From: Alistipes_A hominis
GTDB taxonomy: Bacteria; Bacteroidota; Bacteroidia; Bacteroidales; Rikenellaceae
Direction of reading: 5' to 3'
DNA: 64,000 bases
Assembly: GCF_014288115.1 (NCBI RefSeq)
Contig: NZ_JACOOK010000002.1
Span: 496,001 to 560,000, forward strand
Made by a program: the position numbers and the translations under genes. Below the pieces are notes generated by a model. The model was not told the DNA's origin and did not search any database. It saw only the letters and a program-made list of their open reading frames with translations. This document shows, one piece after another, positions 35,681 through 44,326 of the stretch (the first letter of the stretch is position 1; each line of letters starts with the position of its first letter).

Positions 35681-37414
35681 TTATCGGTAATGTAAGTAAG
35701 CCGTAACCCATCCGGCCGGATCTTTCCGGAAAAGCTTGAGCATTTCCGCGGCCGGCGTATTGCCCGACCGGTTTTCGGCGAACCCTTTCGCCTGATTGGC
35801 GATATCCACCTGCATAATCGCCTCGAAACGATCGATCAAAGCCTGCGGAATAGGATTCCCTTCGACGACATGCTTGCGCATCAAGTGAACCAGATTCGCT
35901 TCGCGGCAGTAGCACCGGATAGCGGTAATCATCTGTTCGAGCACTTCGATATCCTTTATATTTTCCGCCAAATAAGCGGCGTAAGGTTCGTCGTTCACCT
36001 GCTGTTGCGCTTTCCGGTAAAGATCGGCCGCCGCCAGCAATTTTTCGGAACTCGTCTCACAGCGCAGTTCGATATCTTCGAAGAACCACGGGTCGAGCGA
36101 TTCGCTCTCGGTGGTCATAAACAAACTCCGGCGCGTCGATTTCCAACTCGGAGAAGGAGCTACGGCCCCTTCGATATGGGCGATGTCCCAGCGATGGTAC
36201 ACTTCGATCCCGGCCGGATTCTCGGTCAACAACCGGAAACGCCATGTAGCGTCCCACGGGAACACGGCAAGTCCCGTCGCGCTGGCTTCCCAAGCGGAAA
36301 GCACATCCGCGGCAGCCGTTCCGAACGGCTCGGCCAACTCCGCCAACGCCTGTTCGTTCGGCACAGCCAAGTCATGCAGTTTGATCCCGGCCATCAACTG
36401 ATTCGGATCGTAACGGTCGGGAGTAAGTCCGAAATACTCTTTTACGCCCTGGATATTCGGGACATTTCCCACGGCATCCAACTCTTCGGCGACCAGACGC
36501 GGCGCGGCGATATGCGTCAGCGGCTGCAACTCCTCGTTAGCGCTGGCCATAAAAATTTCACCGACTACCGGAATGCCGCGTTCGGCGCAAAGCTGCACCG
36601 TATTTTTAAACCAGACATCCACCGGCCGGCTCAGTTGTACTTCCGCTATGTTGGAATGCAGAAACATCCCGAAGTTCCGAGTCGGAAGCGACGGAATGCA
36701 GGCATAGATCTGTCCCGCGGAAATTTCCCACGGTTCCCACCAGACCATCCCGTCCGGACTCACTTCGGCCCAGGCTCCGGTCAAAGCTTGTAGAAAGGCG
36801 GGAATACGTTCGTGCAACGGGATATCCCGGTCGGTCGGGCCGTTTCCGAACTCGTTGGCGACCCATGCGTCCTGATCGAACGTATAAACTTCGATATCGT
36901 CCAGCTCGGGAACCTCTTGCTTCAGCCTTTTCAACAACGAAACGTATTTGTCGACGATCTCTTTTTTCTGAATGCTGTTTTTTTCGGTGGCGATGTCAAT
37001 CAGATCCGGCGTCAGGATCTTATACAGCGAATCGACTCTCGGGGCGCCGAAATGGAACAACGTCCGGAATCCCCATTTTTTGGCGATCCGAGCCCGTTCT
37101 TTGATAGCCTGCAAACGCTGATCGGCTTTTTCCCGGCTGCCGATTCCGTCGACATAAAGGATATCCTCCAGATTCAGCGGTTCGTCGGCCGGACGGGCTC
37201 CCCAGGCGATGTTCAACTGCAACGTATTATACCCCAAATTCTTGAGAGCCTGCATCTGGGACTCGTCGTACCGGATATCGGGATTCGACGGATTGCCGAT
37301 GATCGCGACCTTGTACCGAAACGGGTCCTTTTGCTGTTGTTTACAGCAGGACACGCCCAGCAGACACAAAACCGACAATACCGCCCAATACAGCCAAGGT
37401 CGAGGTTTATTCAT
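35681..37414 (-). CDS. Putative TIM-barrel glycoside-hydrolase-like lipoprotein
   Basis: A 577-residue predicted lipoprotein (LLGVSCC lipobox, Cys23-24). The N-terminal 330 residues look like an alpha/beta barrel: SQMQALKNLGYNTLQLNIAWG near 52-72, ARIAKKWGFRTLFHFGAP near 108-125, IEVYTFDQDAW near 175 and WWEPWEISAGQIYAC near 222. The last 150 residues are helical (EKLLAAADLYRKAQQQV; EVLEQMITAIRCYCREANL). Acidic residues at barrel strand ends make a hydrolase plausible, but I cannot assign a family. It leads the four-gene lipoprotein group, divergent from the GH106-type gene. Confidence 0.6.
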   Translation of the reverse strand: MNKPRPWLYWAVLSVLCLLGVSCCKQQQKDPFRYKVAIIGNPSNPDIRYDESQMQALKNLGYNTLQLNIAWGARPADEPLNLEDILYVDGIGSREKADQRLQAIKERARIAKKWGFRTLFHFGAPRVDSLYKILTPDLIDIATEKNSIQKKEIVDKYVSLLKRLKQEVPELDDIEVYTFDQDAWVANEFGNGPTDRDIPLHERIPAFLQALTGAWAEVSPDGMVWWEPWEISAGQIYACIPSLPTRNFGMFLHSNIAEVQLSRPVDVWFKNTVQLCAERGIPVVGEIFMASANEELQPLTHIAAPRLVAEELDAVGNVPNIQGVKEYFGLTPDRYDPNQLMAGIKLHDLAVPNEQALAELAEPFGTAAADVLSAWEASATGLAVFPWDATWRFRLLTENPAGIEVYHRWDIAHIEGAVAPSPSWKSTRRSLFMTTESESLDPWFFEDIELRCETSSEKLLAAADLYRKAQQQVNDEPYAAYLAENIKDIEVLEQMITAIRCYCREANLVHLMRKHVVEGNPIPQALIDRFEAIMQVDIANQAKGFAENRSGNTPAAEMLKLFRKDPAGWVTAYLHYR

Positions 37415-37896
37415 AGAGTCGCGTTAATCGTTAAATCAATAGTTTTCAGGTTATTCCGTTCCGTTCACCAAATGCCGCATATCCCTCGCGGCCAATACGT
37501 AATCCCACGGGTTTCCAAAATCGCCAAGGAAAATATCCGTCTCCGCCCCGCTTTCTCCATCGCCTCTTCTTCACCGGAAGACGCACTTCACCCATCCTAT
37601 TTTCCAGTCCTCTACACCTTAATTTATAGATAACTGGCTGTAAAACGCGTGTAGATACGTAACAAAGATAATAATTCAGTCATAAATAAAAAATTTTTTC
37701 CGAGTTTATTTTTACAATTTCAAACATTATTTTTCACGACCATTTTACCAGTCCCGTTAAAAAACGATAGTTTTGACACCGCGCGCGATTGAAAGTTTGC
37801 TTTTTCGAAAACAAAAAATCGACTTATAATGTCAAAAATAGCACCTTCGACCCGTTTTTATCCGTTTATTTTGCATTATCCTAAAAATACGATCTT
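37415..37896. other. Divergent control region with a possible gene remnant
   Basis: A 482-base gap between the lipoprotein group and the GH106-type gene. A minus-strand TATCTTTG at about 37662-37669 could drive the lipoproteins. The part from 37680 to 37896 is AT-rich with no clear consensus promoter. On the minus strand between about 37570 and 37451 one frame reads like protein (contains DIFLGDFGNPWDYVLAARD and ends HLVNGTE then a stop) but has no start, suggesting a decayed gene end. Confidence 0.4.
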
Positions 37897-40095
37897 ATGA
37901 GAACCTTTCGTCTGAGCCTATTGTGCCTGTTTTTTTGCGTTACGGCCGTGGCGCAGGAGCCGTCCGAATTCAAAACTCCCCCTACGAAATTCCGTCCCGA
38001 TCCGCTATGGTTCTGGAACAATACCGACATTACCAAAGAAGGTATCGACGCCCAAATGCCCGGCTTTCTGGAAAAATGCGGCTACGGAGGATTGGCGATT
38101 TTGCCGTTCGGCCCCAATCTGACGCCCAAGTACCTGACCGAAGAGTATTTCGAACGTTATAAATACGCCGTCGAAAAGGCCGCCGAACTGGGGCTGACTC
38201 TCTCGCTGTACGACGAATACGGATTCCCGAGCGGCAGCGGCGGAGCGATCAACGCGGACGGAGTTCCCCGGTTTCGGAACCGCTTCCCGAACCTCACGAT
38301 GAAGCGGCTCGACAAAATCGAAGAAGAAACCCGGGGCGGGGCCACCTACGTCAGCCCGGTCAGTAAAACGGGTCAACTGATGGCCGCCGTGGCCATGAAC
38401 GCCGACACGAAAGAACGGATCGACCTGTCAGGCAACATCACCGAGGAAACCATCGTCTGGAAAGTACCCGAAGGGAACTGGAAAATCATGCAGTTCGTCT
38501 GCGTCGCGGACGACGATCCGAACATGGATTATCTGAGCGAAGAGGCGGCCAAAGCCTACATTTCGATGACGCACGAGGCTTACTACAAACGGATGCCCGA
38601 ATATTTCGGAAAGACGATCACTTCGACCTTTTTCGACGAACCGACGCTGTACCGCGCGCAGGCCCGTTGCTGGACGCCGACATTCAACGAGACCTACATA
38701 AAAAAATACGGCTCCAGCCCGGCGCTGTACTATCCGGCACTCTGGTACGACATCGGCCCGGAAACGCAGGCCGCGCGGAACGCCCTGTTCGGTCTGCGGG
38801 CCGAGCTTTACGCAGCGGCTTATCCGAAAGCGGTCAGCGAGTGGAGCAAAGCGCACGGCATCGTTGCGACCGGACATCAGGATAACGAAGAGATCGAAAA
38901 CCCGGTCGGAACTTCCGCCGACCTGATGAAATGCTTCAAATACCAGGATGTTCCGGGAATCGACAAAATCGGAGGCGACCGGCCGGCCGAGAAATTCTAC
39001 AAAATAGTCAGCTCGGCGGCCTACAACTGGGATCATTCGCTGGTCATGTCGGAAACCTACGGAGCGATGGGTAACATCCCGTGGGACACCCTCTACAACG
39101 TAGCGATGGATCAATACTCAAAGGGGATCAACATGCTGATCCCGCACGCGGTATGGTTCAACGACCGGGACGTTACGTTCGAGCCCGAGCTGTCCCACCG
39201 AAACAGGCTGTACAACCAGGGACTGTACGAATTCAACACTTTCCTGGCGCGGCTGAACATGCTGCTGCGCAACGACGACCGCTTCGTCACCGACGTCGCG
39301 ATGCTGTATCCGATCGAAACGATGCAGGGGGAGCACTACTTCGACGGACCGCTGGGAGCTTACGCGGGAGGCGTGAAGATCCCCGACATGGATTACGTGC
39401 AGATCAGCCAGCGGCTGACCAACGAACTCGGCCGCGATTTCCAGTTTCTGCACCCGGAAGTGCTGCAGGACGCCTGCCGAGTCGACAAGAACGGTCTGAC
39501 ACTGGCCAACACGAAACAATACAACACGTTCCGCACGCTGATCGTTCCGTCGTCGAAGACGATCAGCGTCGCGAATCTAGCCAAAATATTGACCTTCTTC
39601 GAAGCCGGCGGCCAGGTGATCTTCACAACGCAATTGCCGGTCAAGTCGACCGAGCCGAATGCAGACGCGCAGGTCGTAGCCCTGATGGACAAACTGCTGC
39701 CGGAAAAGCTGCGCAGCAGCGGCGAGCCCCATACGAATCCGGCGGGAGGCCGCGTCGTTTTCCTCGCCAAGCCCGGTGCCGATGCATTGCGCAACGCGCT
39801 GGCCCGTCCGTCGGAAACGTTCGACGTGGAATTTCCCGAAGGCATCGTACCGATGCGCTACATCCATAAAGAGCGCGCCGGAAAAGACATTTATTATTTT
39901 GCGAACCTCAACGGGAAAGCGTTCGATTCCGCCGTCGCGCTGCGCGGCAAAAAACGCTACGAACTCTGGAATCCGCATACCGGCGAAGTCACCGCTTTAC
40001 AGCCGGAATACGCCAAAAAAGGAAAAGACCGGGTCAGCCTGGTAAGACTCCGCGTGGAGCCTTCGCAATCGGTATTCCTGGTCGAAACGAAATAA
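37897..40095 (+). CDS. Exported GH106-like glycoside hydrolase (alpha-L-rhamnosidase type)
   Basis: A 732-residue protein with a Sec signal (cut near VAQ-EP, residue 20). Family-like blocks: RPDPLWFWNNTDITKEGIDAQM near 33-54, CGYGGLAILPFGPNL near 61, LGLTLSLYDEYGFPSGSGG near 98-116 (a hallmark of this family), STFFDEPTLY near 247, TGHQDNEE near 325, and SETYGAMG near 385. The end is a beta-rich domain (IYYFANLNGKAFDSAV; YELWNPHTGEV). GH106 members remove alpha-L-rhamnose from plant pectin or similar glycans. Shorter than the largest family members, so the substrate is uncertain. It diverges from the lipoprotein group and probably works with it. Confidence 0.75.
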   Translation: MRTFRLSLLCLFFCVTAVAQEPSEFKTPPTKFRPDPLWFWNNTDITKEGIDAQMPGFLEKCGYGGLAILPFGPNLTPKYLTEEYFERYKYAVEKAAELGLTLSLYDEYGFPSGSGGAINADGVPRFRNRFPNLTMKRLDKIEEETRGGATYVSPVSKTGQLMAAVAMNADTKERIDLSGNITEETIVWKVPEGNWKIMQFVCVADDDPNMDYLSEEAAKAYISMTHEAYYKRMPEYFGKTITSTFFDEPTLYRAQARCWTPTFNETYIKKYGSSPALYYPALWYDIGPETQAARNALFGLRAELYAAAYPKAVSEWSKAHGIVATGHQDNEEIENPVGTSADLMKCFKYQDVPGIDKIGGDRPAEKFYKIVSSAAYNWDHSLVMSETYGAMGNIPWDTLYNVAMDQYSKGINMLIPHAVWFNDRDVTFEPELSHRNRLYNQGLYEFNTFLARLNMLLRNDDRFVTDVAMLYPIETMQGEHYFDGPLGAYAGGVKIPDMDYVQISQRLTNELGRDFQFLHPEVLQDACRVDKNGLTLANTKQYNTFRTLIVPSSKTISVANLAKILTFFEAGGQVIFTTQLPVKSTEPNADAQVVALMDKLLPEKLRSSGEPHTNPAGGRVVFLAKPGADALRNALARPSETFDVEFPEGIVPMRYIHKERAGKDIYYFANLNGKAFDSAVALRGKKRYELWNPHTGEVTALQPEYAKKGKDRVSLVRLRVEPSQSVFLVETK

Positions 40096-40136
40096 ACCCA
40101 ACTTCACTTAACCCAAACTTAACCTTTTTCGGGGAA

Positions 40137-40173
40137 CCGCAGGGATCGTTTACAGCGATCCCTGCGGCCTTTT
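40137..40173 (+). terminator. Terminator of the GH106-type gene
   Basis: CCGCAGGGATCG (40137-40148) pairs with CGATCCCTGCGG (40156-40167) over a 7-base loop, then CCTTTT. Confidence 0.85.
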
Positions 40174-40208
40174 ACGGACACGAGAAAAATCCTGATTCCA
40201 CCCAGGTA

Positions 40209-40240
40209 CAAAAAAAGGAAGCCCTGAAAAGAGCTTCCTT
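40209..40240 (-). terminator. Terminator of tRNA-Gln(CTG)
   Basis: On the minus strand AAGGAAGC, a 10-base loop, GCTTCCTT and further T, directly after the tRNA. Confidence 0.85.
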
Positions 40241-40244
40241 TCTG

Positions 40245-40315
40245 TTGACCCACCTGGATTCGAACCAAGAAAGGCAGAACCAGAATCTGCAGTGTTACCA
40301 TTACACCATGGGTCA
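40245..40315 (-). tRNA. tRNA-Gln(CTG)
   Basis: Cloverleaf on the minus strand: acceptor TGACCCA/TGGGTCA, anticodon stem GCAGA/TCTGC around loop TTCTGGT (anticodon CTG), T arm with TTCGAAT. The 3' CCA is not encoded. Confidence 0.93.
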
Positions 40316-40342
40316 ATGATTATTTTTACGGTGCAAATGTAA

Positions 40343-41056
40343 TCAAAATATTTTTTTCGACGAACAATTTACGACAAAATTTTTCAGATAAAATGGTTCG
40401 AAGTAGGCCGTATCTTCGAATTTCTTCGCCGCAAAGGCCTTGAAAGCCGGTTTGACCAGTCCGCGAGCCGAAGGAGTGACCTCCGCAAAATGTACGCCCG
40501 GCTCGGTAAACAGCTCCCGGCTCTTCGCCGCGCCATTCCCGAACACCAGCAATCCGCCCTTTTCGGTACGTTGTTCCAGAAAACTTTCGGGCGTGACGAT
40601 ATGCGCCGTCACTTCCGAGAGCGGCTTCGCCGCCGCATCGAACAACTGGCAGTACACCTCCATCCGGCGGGCGTCGATCATCGGCAGCAACTTCATGTTC
40701 CGCATATCGTCCACGCCGAGAATCCCCGCATCGAAATCTTCCAGAGCAACGTGAACCAGCGCCTCGAGGCTGTTCACGGCGATCAGCGGAATCCCGGCGC
40801 CGTAACAGATTCCCTTAGCCAGCGAGACGGCGATCCGCAGCCCCGTATACGAACCCGGCCCCTTGCCGACCGCCACCGCATCCAGATCTCCCGCATCCAG
40901 GTCATGTTCCTGCAATACTTCCTGCACGTAAACGGCCAGGTTCTGCGCATGCTGTCTTCCTTCGAGATTCTCAAGCAGCGAAAGCAATTCGCCGTTTTTG
41001 GCCAGCGCCACCGAACCTACGTCCGTCCCCGCTTCTATACATAAAATAAGTGCCAT
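40343..41056 (-). CDS. tsaB: tRNA threonylcarbamoyladenosine biosynthesis protein TsaB
   Basis: Partner of TsaD and TsaE in making the t6A37 modification of ANN-reading tRNAs. The 237 residues belong to the ASKHA fold: ILCIEAGTDVGSVALAKNGEL at the N-terminus, VAVGKGPGSYTGLRIAVSLAKGICYG near 60-85 (the conserved GPGSYTGLR motif) and PMIDARRMEVYCQLFD near 128-144. The start at 41056 (MALILCIEAGTD) is the family start. It follows radC after 92 bases on the same strand and may belong to the same transcript. Confidence 0.95.
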   Translation of the reverse strand: MALILCIEAGTDVGSVALAKNGELLSLLENLEGRQHAQNLAVYVQEVLQEHDLDAGDLDAVAVGKGPGSYTGLRIAVSLAKGICYGAGIPLIAVNSLEALVHVALEDFDAGILGVDDMRNMKLLPMIDARRMEVYCQLFDAAAKPLSEVTAHIVTPESFLEQRTEKGGLLVFGNGAAKSRELFTEPGVHFAEVTPSARGLVKPAFKAFAAKKFEDTAYFEPFYLKNFVVNCSSKKIF

Positions 41057-41148
41057 TTTTCTGCCGTTTGGAAATGCAAAGTAAATGAATTTCGATCAAA
41101 AGCGCACCGCTCTTCCGTAAATAAAAACATGCGTTGCGCACCGGACTC

Positions 41149-41847
41149 CTACGGATTCGGCCGTTTATCGAAAAAGCCGTGACTGCGGAAACTGTAACAA
41201 GGCCCCGCCGTAACGATGATATGATCGAGCAGCGTAATGTCGAACAGCGAAGCCGCCAGATCGACCCGACCGGTCAGGGCTTTGTCTTCGTCGCTCGGCA
41301 GTTCGTTTCCCGACGGATGATTGTGCACCAGCACCAGCGCATTCGCCAGTTTTTCGACGGCCCGCTTGACGATCAGCCGGTGATCCACGACGGTAGCAGA
41401 AACGCCCCCCTGGCTGACCCGCATCCGGTCGATCACCCGGTTCGAAGCATTGAGATAAACCGCCCAGAACTCTTCGTAAGGCAACGCGCCGAGCTGCGGC
41501 TGGAACATCGCGACGATATCCTGATCGGTACGCACCGAATCGATCTGTTGTCCCTCTTCGATCCGAAGCCTGCGCCCCAGTTCCAGCGCGGCGGCAACCG
41601 TGGCGGCTCTGCGGATACCGAGCCCTCCCACCATGCGCAGGGCCGGCAAATCGCAACGTTCCATCCGGGCAAGGCTTCCGCCGAAGTGCGCCAGCAATCG
41701 CTCCGCCAGCCCGACGGCCGAATCCCCGGCATCGCCGTCCCGAAGCAGAATGCTCAGCAATTCGGCATCCGACAGCGCAGACGGTCCTTGCGCAACCAGT
41801 TTTTCGCGCACCTGTTTGTCCGTAACCGATGAAATATCCCGCATCAT
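41149..41847 (-). CDS. radC: RadC-family JAB/MPN domain protein
   Basis: A 232-residue protein with an N-terminal helix-hairpin-helix-like part (LSDAELLSILLRDG near 25; MVGGLGIRRAATVAAALELG near 68) and a C-terminal JAMM/MPN+ domain. The metal site is visible in VLVHNHPSGNELPSDEDKAL near 172-190 (His, His and Asp) with the upstream Glu in the EEFWAVYLN segment near 123. The name comes from an old and withdrawn link to DNA repair; the molecular function is not established. It begins 14 bases after rnc, in the acpP-fabF-rnc run. Confidence 0.93.
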   Translation of the reverse strand: MMRDISSVTDKQVREKLVAQGPSALSDAELLSILLRDGDAGDSAVGLAERLLAHFGGSLARMERCDLPALRMVGGLGIRRAATVAAALELGRRLRIEEGQQIDSVRTDQDIVAMFQPQLGALPYEEFWAVYLNASNRVIDRMRVSQGGVSATVVDHRLIVKRAVEKLANALVLVHNHPSGNELPSDEDKALTGRVDLAASLFDITLLDHIIVTAGPCYSFRSHGFFDKRPNP

Positions 41848-41860
41848 TCCGTTTATAACG

Positions 41861-42637
41861 TCATTCGCCGTCCGAACCTCCGGCTGCCTCGGAAAGCACC
41901 GATTCCCCCAGCCGTTCCAGCCGACGGATCGCCTCCTGACACGCCCGCTGTTCAGACTCCTTTTTACTGTCTCCCTCCCCGTCGCCGGACGGTCGGCCGT
42001 CTACCAGAACGGTCGTCCGGAAATGAGGCGATTTGGCCGTATACGACGCGCTGGGCGCCGAATCGAACTGCAAGCGTTTCCGGTTTTTCTGGCTCCATTC
42101 GATCAAACGGCTCTTAAAATCGGTCTCCTGCTCGGACATATCGTCCAGATCGACGTATTTCCGCAGAATCCCGTTGATAAAAAGCCGGTTCGAAAAATCG
42201 TATCCCTTGTCGAGGTAAACCGCTCCCATCATTGCTTCGAGCGTATCCCCGTACAGGTGTTTCTGGGCAAAGCCGTTGCCGCCCTGGGCGATCACGTACC
42301 GGTCGAGCCCGATCTCGATCGCCAGCCGGTTCAGCGACGAACGCCGGACGATCCGCGAACGCAACCGGGACAGAAACCCCTCATCCGCCTCGGGAAACTC
42401 GATGAACAGGAAATCCGATACGATCGACTCGATCACCGCGTCGCCGAGGAATTCGAGCCGTTCGTTATTGATCGGGGCCCCGTCGTCCAGAAACAAGGAA
42501 GCTGACCTGTGAATCAAGGCCAGCTTATAGAGTTCTATATTATTCGGACGAAGCCCGAAAATAGTTTTCAGCATTCGATAATACGCCTTATCCCTGCCGT
42601 AACGCAGCCTGAAATAAGACTGTATCGTTCCAAACAT
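41861..42637 (-). CDS. rnc: Ribonuclease III
   Basis: Double-strand-specific endonuclease processing rRNA and mRNA. The 258 residues show the RNase III signature NERLEFLGDAVIESIVSDFLF near 54-74 with catalytic Glu and Asp, a second acidic motif GDTLEAMMGAVYLDKGY near 127-143, and a C-terminal double-strand RNA-binding domain (SPHFRTTVLVDG; SKKESEQRACQEAIRRL). The ATG at 42637 overlaps the fabF stop codon (TAATG), which fixes the start. A longer upstream frame lies inside fabF and is Arg-rich shadow sequence. Its place after acpP-fabF is common in bacteria. Confidence 0.95.
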   Translation of the reverse strand: MFGTIQSYFRLRYGRDKAYYRMLKTIFGLRPNNIELYKLALIHRSASLFLDDGAPINNERLEFLGDAVIESIVSDFLFIEFPEADEGFLSRLRSRIVRRSSLNRLAIEIGLDRYVIAQGGNGFAQKHLYGDTLEAMMGAVYLDKGYDFSNRLFINGILRKYVDLDDMSEQETDFKSRLIEWSQKNRKRLQFDSAPSASYTAKSPHFRTTVLVDGRPSGDGEGDSKKESEQRACQEAIRRLERLGESVLSEAAGGSDGE

Positions 42638-43884
42638 TACATCTTTTTGAGTACGACCGTCGAGTTGTGTCCGCCGAAACCGAACGTGTTGCTCAGCGCG
42701 CACTTCACATCGCGTTTCTGGGCGACGTTGAGCGTCAGGTTGAGCTTCGGATCGATATTCGGATCGAGGTTTTCGTTGTTGATCGTCGGAGGCACGATCC
42801 CTTTGGTCAGGGCCATCACGCAAGCCAGCGCTTCGATCGAACCGGCGGCGCCCAGCAGGTGCCCGGTCATCGACTTCGTGGAGCTGATGTTCAGGTTGTA
42901 AATGTGGTCTCCGAACGCGGCGAACAATCCTTTGATCTCGGCTATGTCGCCTACCGGAGTGGACGTTCCGTGCACATTCACGTAATCGATGTCCTCAACT
43001 TTCAGCCCCGCATCCGCAACGGCGTCGAGCATGGACTTTTTCGCGCCTTTCCCTTCCGGATCGGGAGCGGTCAGGTGGTAAGCATCGGCGCTCATGCCGC
43101 CGCCGGCTACCTCGGCATAGATTTTGGCCCCGCGGGCAACGGCATGCTCGTACTCTTCGAGCAGCAACGCTCCGGCGCCTTCTCCGATCACGAACCCGTC
43201 GCGATCGGCATCGAACGGCCGCGAAGCTTTCTGCGGGTCGTCGTTGCGGGTCGAGAGGGCCTGCATCGAATTGAAACCTCCGACTCCCGGAGGGTTGATC
43301 GCGGCCTCGGAACCTCCCGTGAGAATCATGTCCGCCTTGCCCCAGCGAATGTAATTCAACGAATCGATCATCGCATGGTTCGACGAAGCGCAGGCCGAAA
43401 CCGTACAATAGTTCGGGCCCCGGAAACCGTATTTCATCGAAATGTGGCCGGCAGCCAGATCCGCAATCATCTTAGGTATGAAGAAAGGGCTATATCGCGG
43501 AATGAAACCTCCCTCGACATAGCTCTTTACCTCTTGGTAGAATGTTTCCAATCCACCTATACCCGATCCCCAGATAACTCCCACGCGTTCGAGGTCGAGC
43601 TTTTCGGGCTCGATCCCCGAGTCCTGCACCGCCTGTTCGGCGGCGATCAACGCATACTGCGAATAGAGGTCGTATTTACGCACCTCCTTGCGATCGAAGA
43701 AGTTATTCGGTTCGTAACCTTTGAGTTCGCAGGCAAATTTTGTCTTGAAGTTAGAAGGGTCAAAATGAGTAATAGGTCCTGCTCCGCTTACACCTTTTTC
43801 AAGATTAGTGAAGTACTCCTCAATGCTGTTACCTAAGGGGTTAATGGTACCTATCCCCGTAATCACAACTCTTCTCTGTTTCAT
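42637..43884 (-). CDS. fabF: 3-oxoacyl-[ACP] synthase II
   Basis: Condensing enzyme elongating acyl-ACP with malonyl-ACP in fatty acid synthesis. The 415 residues carry the thiolase-fold triad: nucleophile Cys in TVSACASSNHAM near 164, His in NVHGTSTPVGD near 305, and His in KSMTGHLLGAAGSIEAL near 340. The ending TFGFGGHNSTVVLKK is typical. The start is the ATG at 43884 (MKQRRVVITGIG); in-frame sequence further upstream is not family sequence. It lies 49 bases after acpP and its stop overlaps rnc. Confidence 0.96.
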   Translation of the reverse strand: MKQRRVVITGIGTINPLGNSIEEYFTNLEKGVSGAGPITHFDPSNFKTKFACELKGYEPNNFFDRKEVRKYDLYSQYALIAAEQAVQDSGIEPEKLDLERVGVIWGSGIGGLETFYQEVKSYVEGGFIPRYSPFFIPKMIADLAAGHISMKYGFRGPNYCTVSACASSNHAMIDSLNYIRWGKADMILTGGSEAAINPPGVGGFNSMQALSTRNDDPQKASRPFDADRDGFVIGEGAGALLLEEYEHAVARGAKIYAEVAGGGMSADAYHLTAPDPEGKGAKKSMLDAVADAGLKVEDIDYVNVHGTSTPVGDIAEIKGLFAAFGDHIYNLNISSTKSMTGHLLGAAGSIEALACVMALTKGIVPPTINNENLDPNIDPKLNLTLNVAQKRDVKCALSNTFGFGGHNSTVVLKKM

Positions 43885-43933
43885 AAAATACAACAAATTC
43901 GTTTGACAAACGCCCTGTCTCAAAGGCTCTTAA

Positions 43934-44167
43934 TTATTTCTTGGCAGAAATGTAGTTAATAGCATCACCTACGGTGGTGATCTTTTCAGCATCTTCGTCC
44001 GGAATCGAAATCTCGAATTCCTTTTCGAATTCCATGATCAATTCCACGGTGTCCAGCGAATCCGCGCCCAGGTCATTGGTAAAGCTTGCGGCGGGAACAA
44101 CTTCAGCAGCATCAACGCCGAGCTTGTCAACGATGATCTCAACCACTTTTGATGAAACGTCTGACAT
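43934..44167 (-). CDS. acpP: Acyl carrier protein
   Basis: Carries growing acyl chains on a 4'-phosphopantetheine attached to Ser. The 77 residues are acidic and contain the attachment site DLGADSLDTVELIM (Ser near 38) and IPDEDAEKITTVGDAINYI. The ATG at 44167 (MSDVSSK) is preferred over an in-frame upstream ATG two residues earlier. It heads the acpP-fabF-rnc-radC run. A minus-strand TACTTTTG at 44247-44240 may be its -7 element. Confidence 0.97.
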   Translation of the reverse strand: MSDVSSKVVEIIVDKLGVDAAEVVPAASFTNDLGADSLDTVELIMEFEKEFEISIPDEDAEKITTVGDAINYISAKK

Positions 44168-44235
44168 AATCAAATTAGTTTAAGTTTAACAATTGTGTTT
44201 ATTCCAAAAATAACTTTATATTTCAAAGCCAAATT

Positions 44236-44268
44236 TTTGCAAAAGTAACACTTTTTCGATTATTTTTG
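44236..44268 (+). promoter_or_regulatory. Promoter of the purN-pepE genes
   Basis: TTTG at 44236-44239, 21 bases, then TATTTTTG at 44261-44268. The minus-strand -7 element of acpP overlaps its spacer, so the two divergent promoters share bases and may compete. Confidence 0.65.
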
Positions 44269-44326
44269 ATAATTCTTTCTTTTTTTTACGGATACGACAC
44301 GTTAACTATCGCATAAAAATCTAAAA

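Noticed and set aside
35655..35690. Short TTCGTTTTCG-type tandem run after the first lipoprotein gene
   Set aside because: Only about three imperfect units of seven bases; too short to call a repeat locus.
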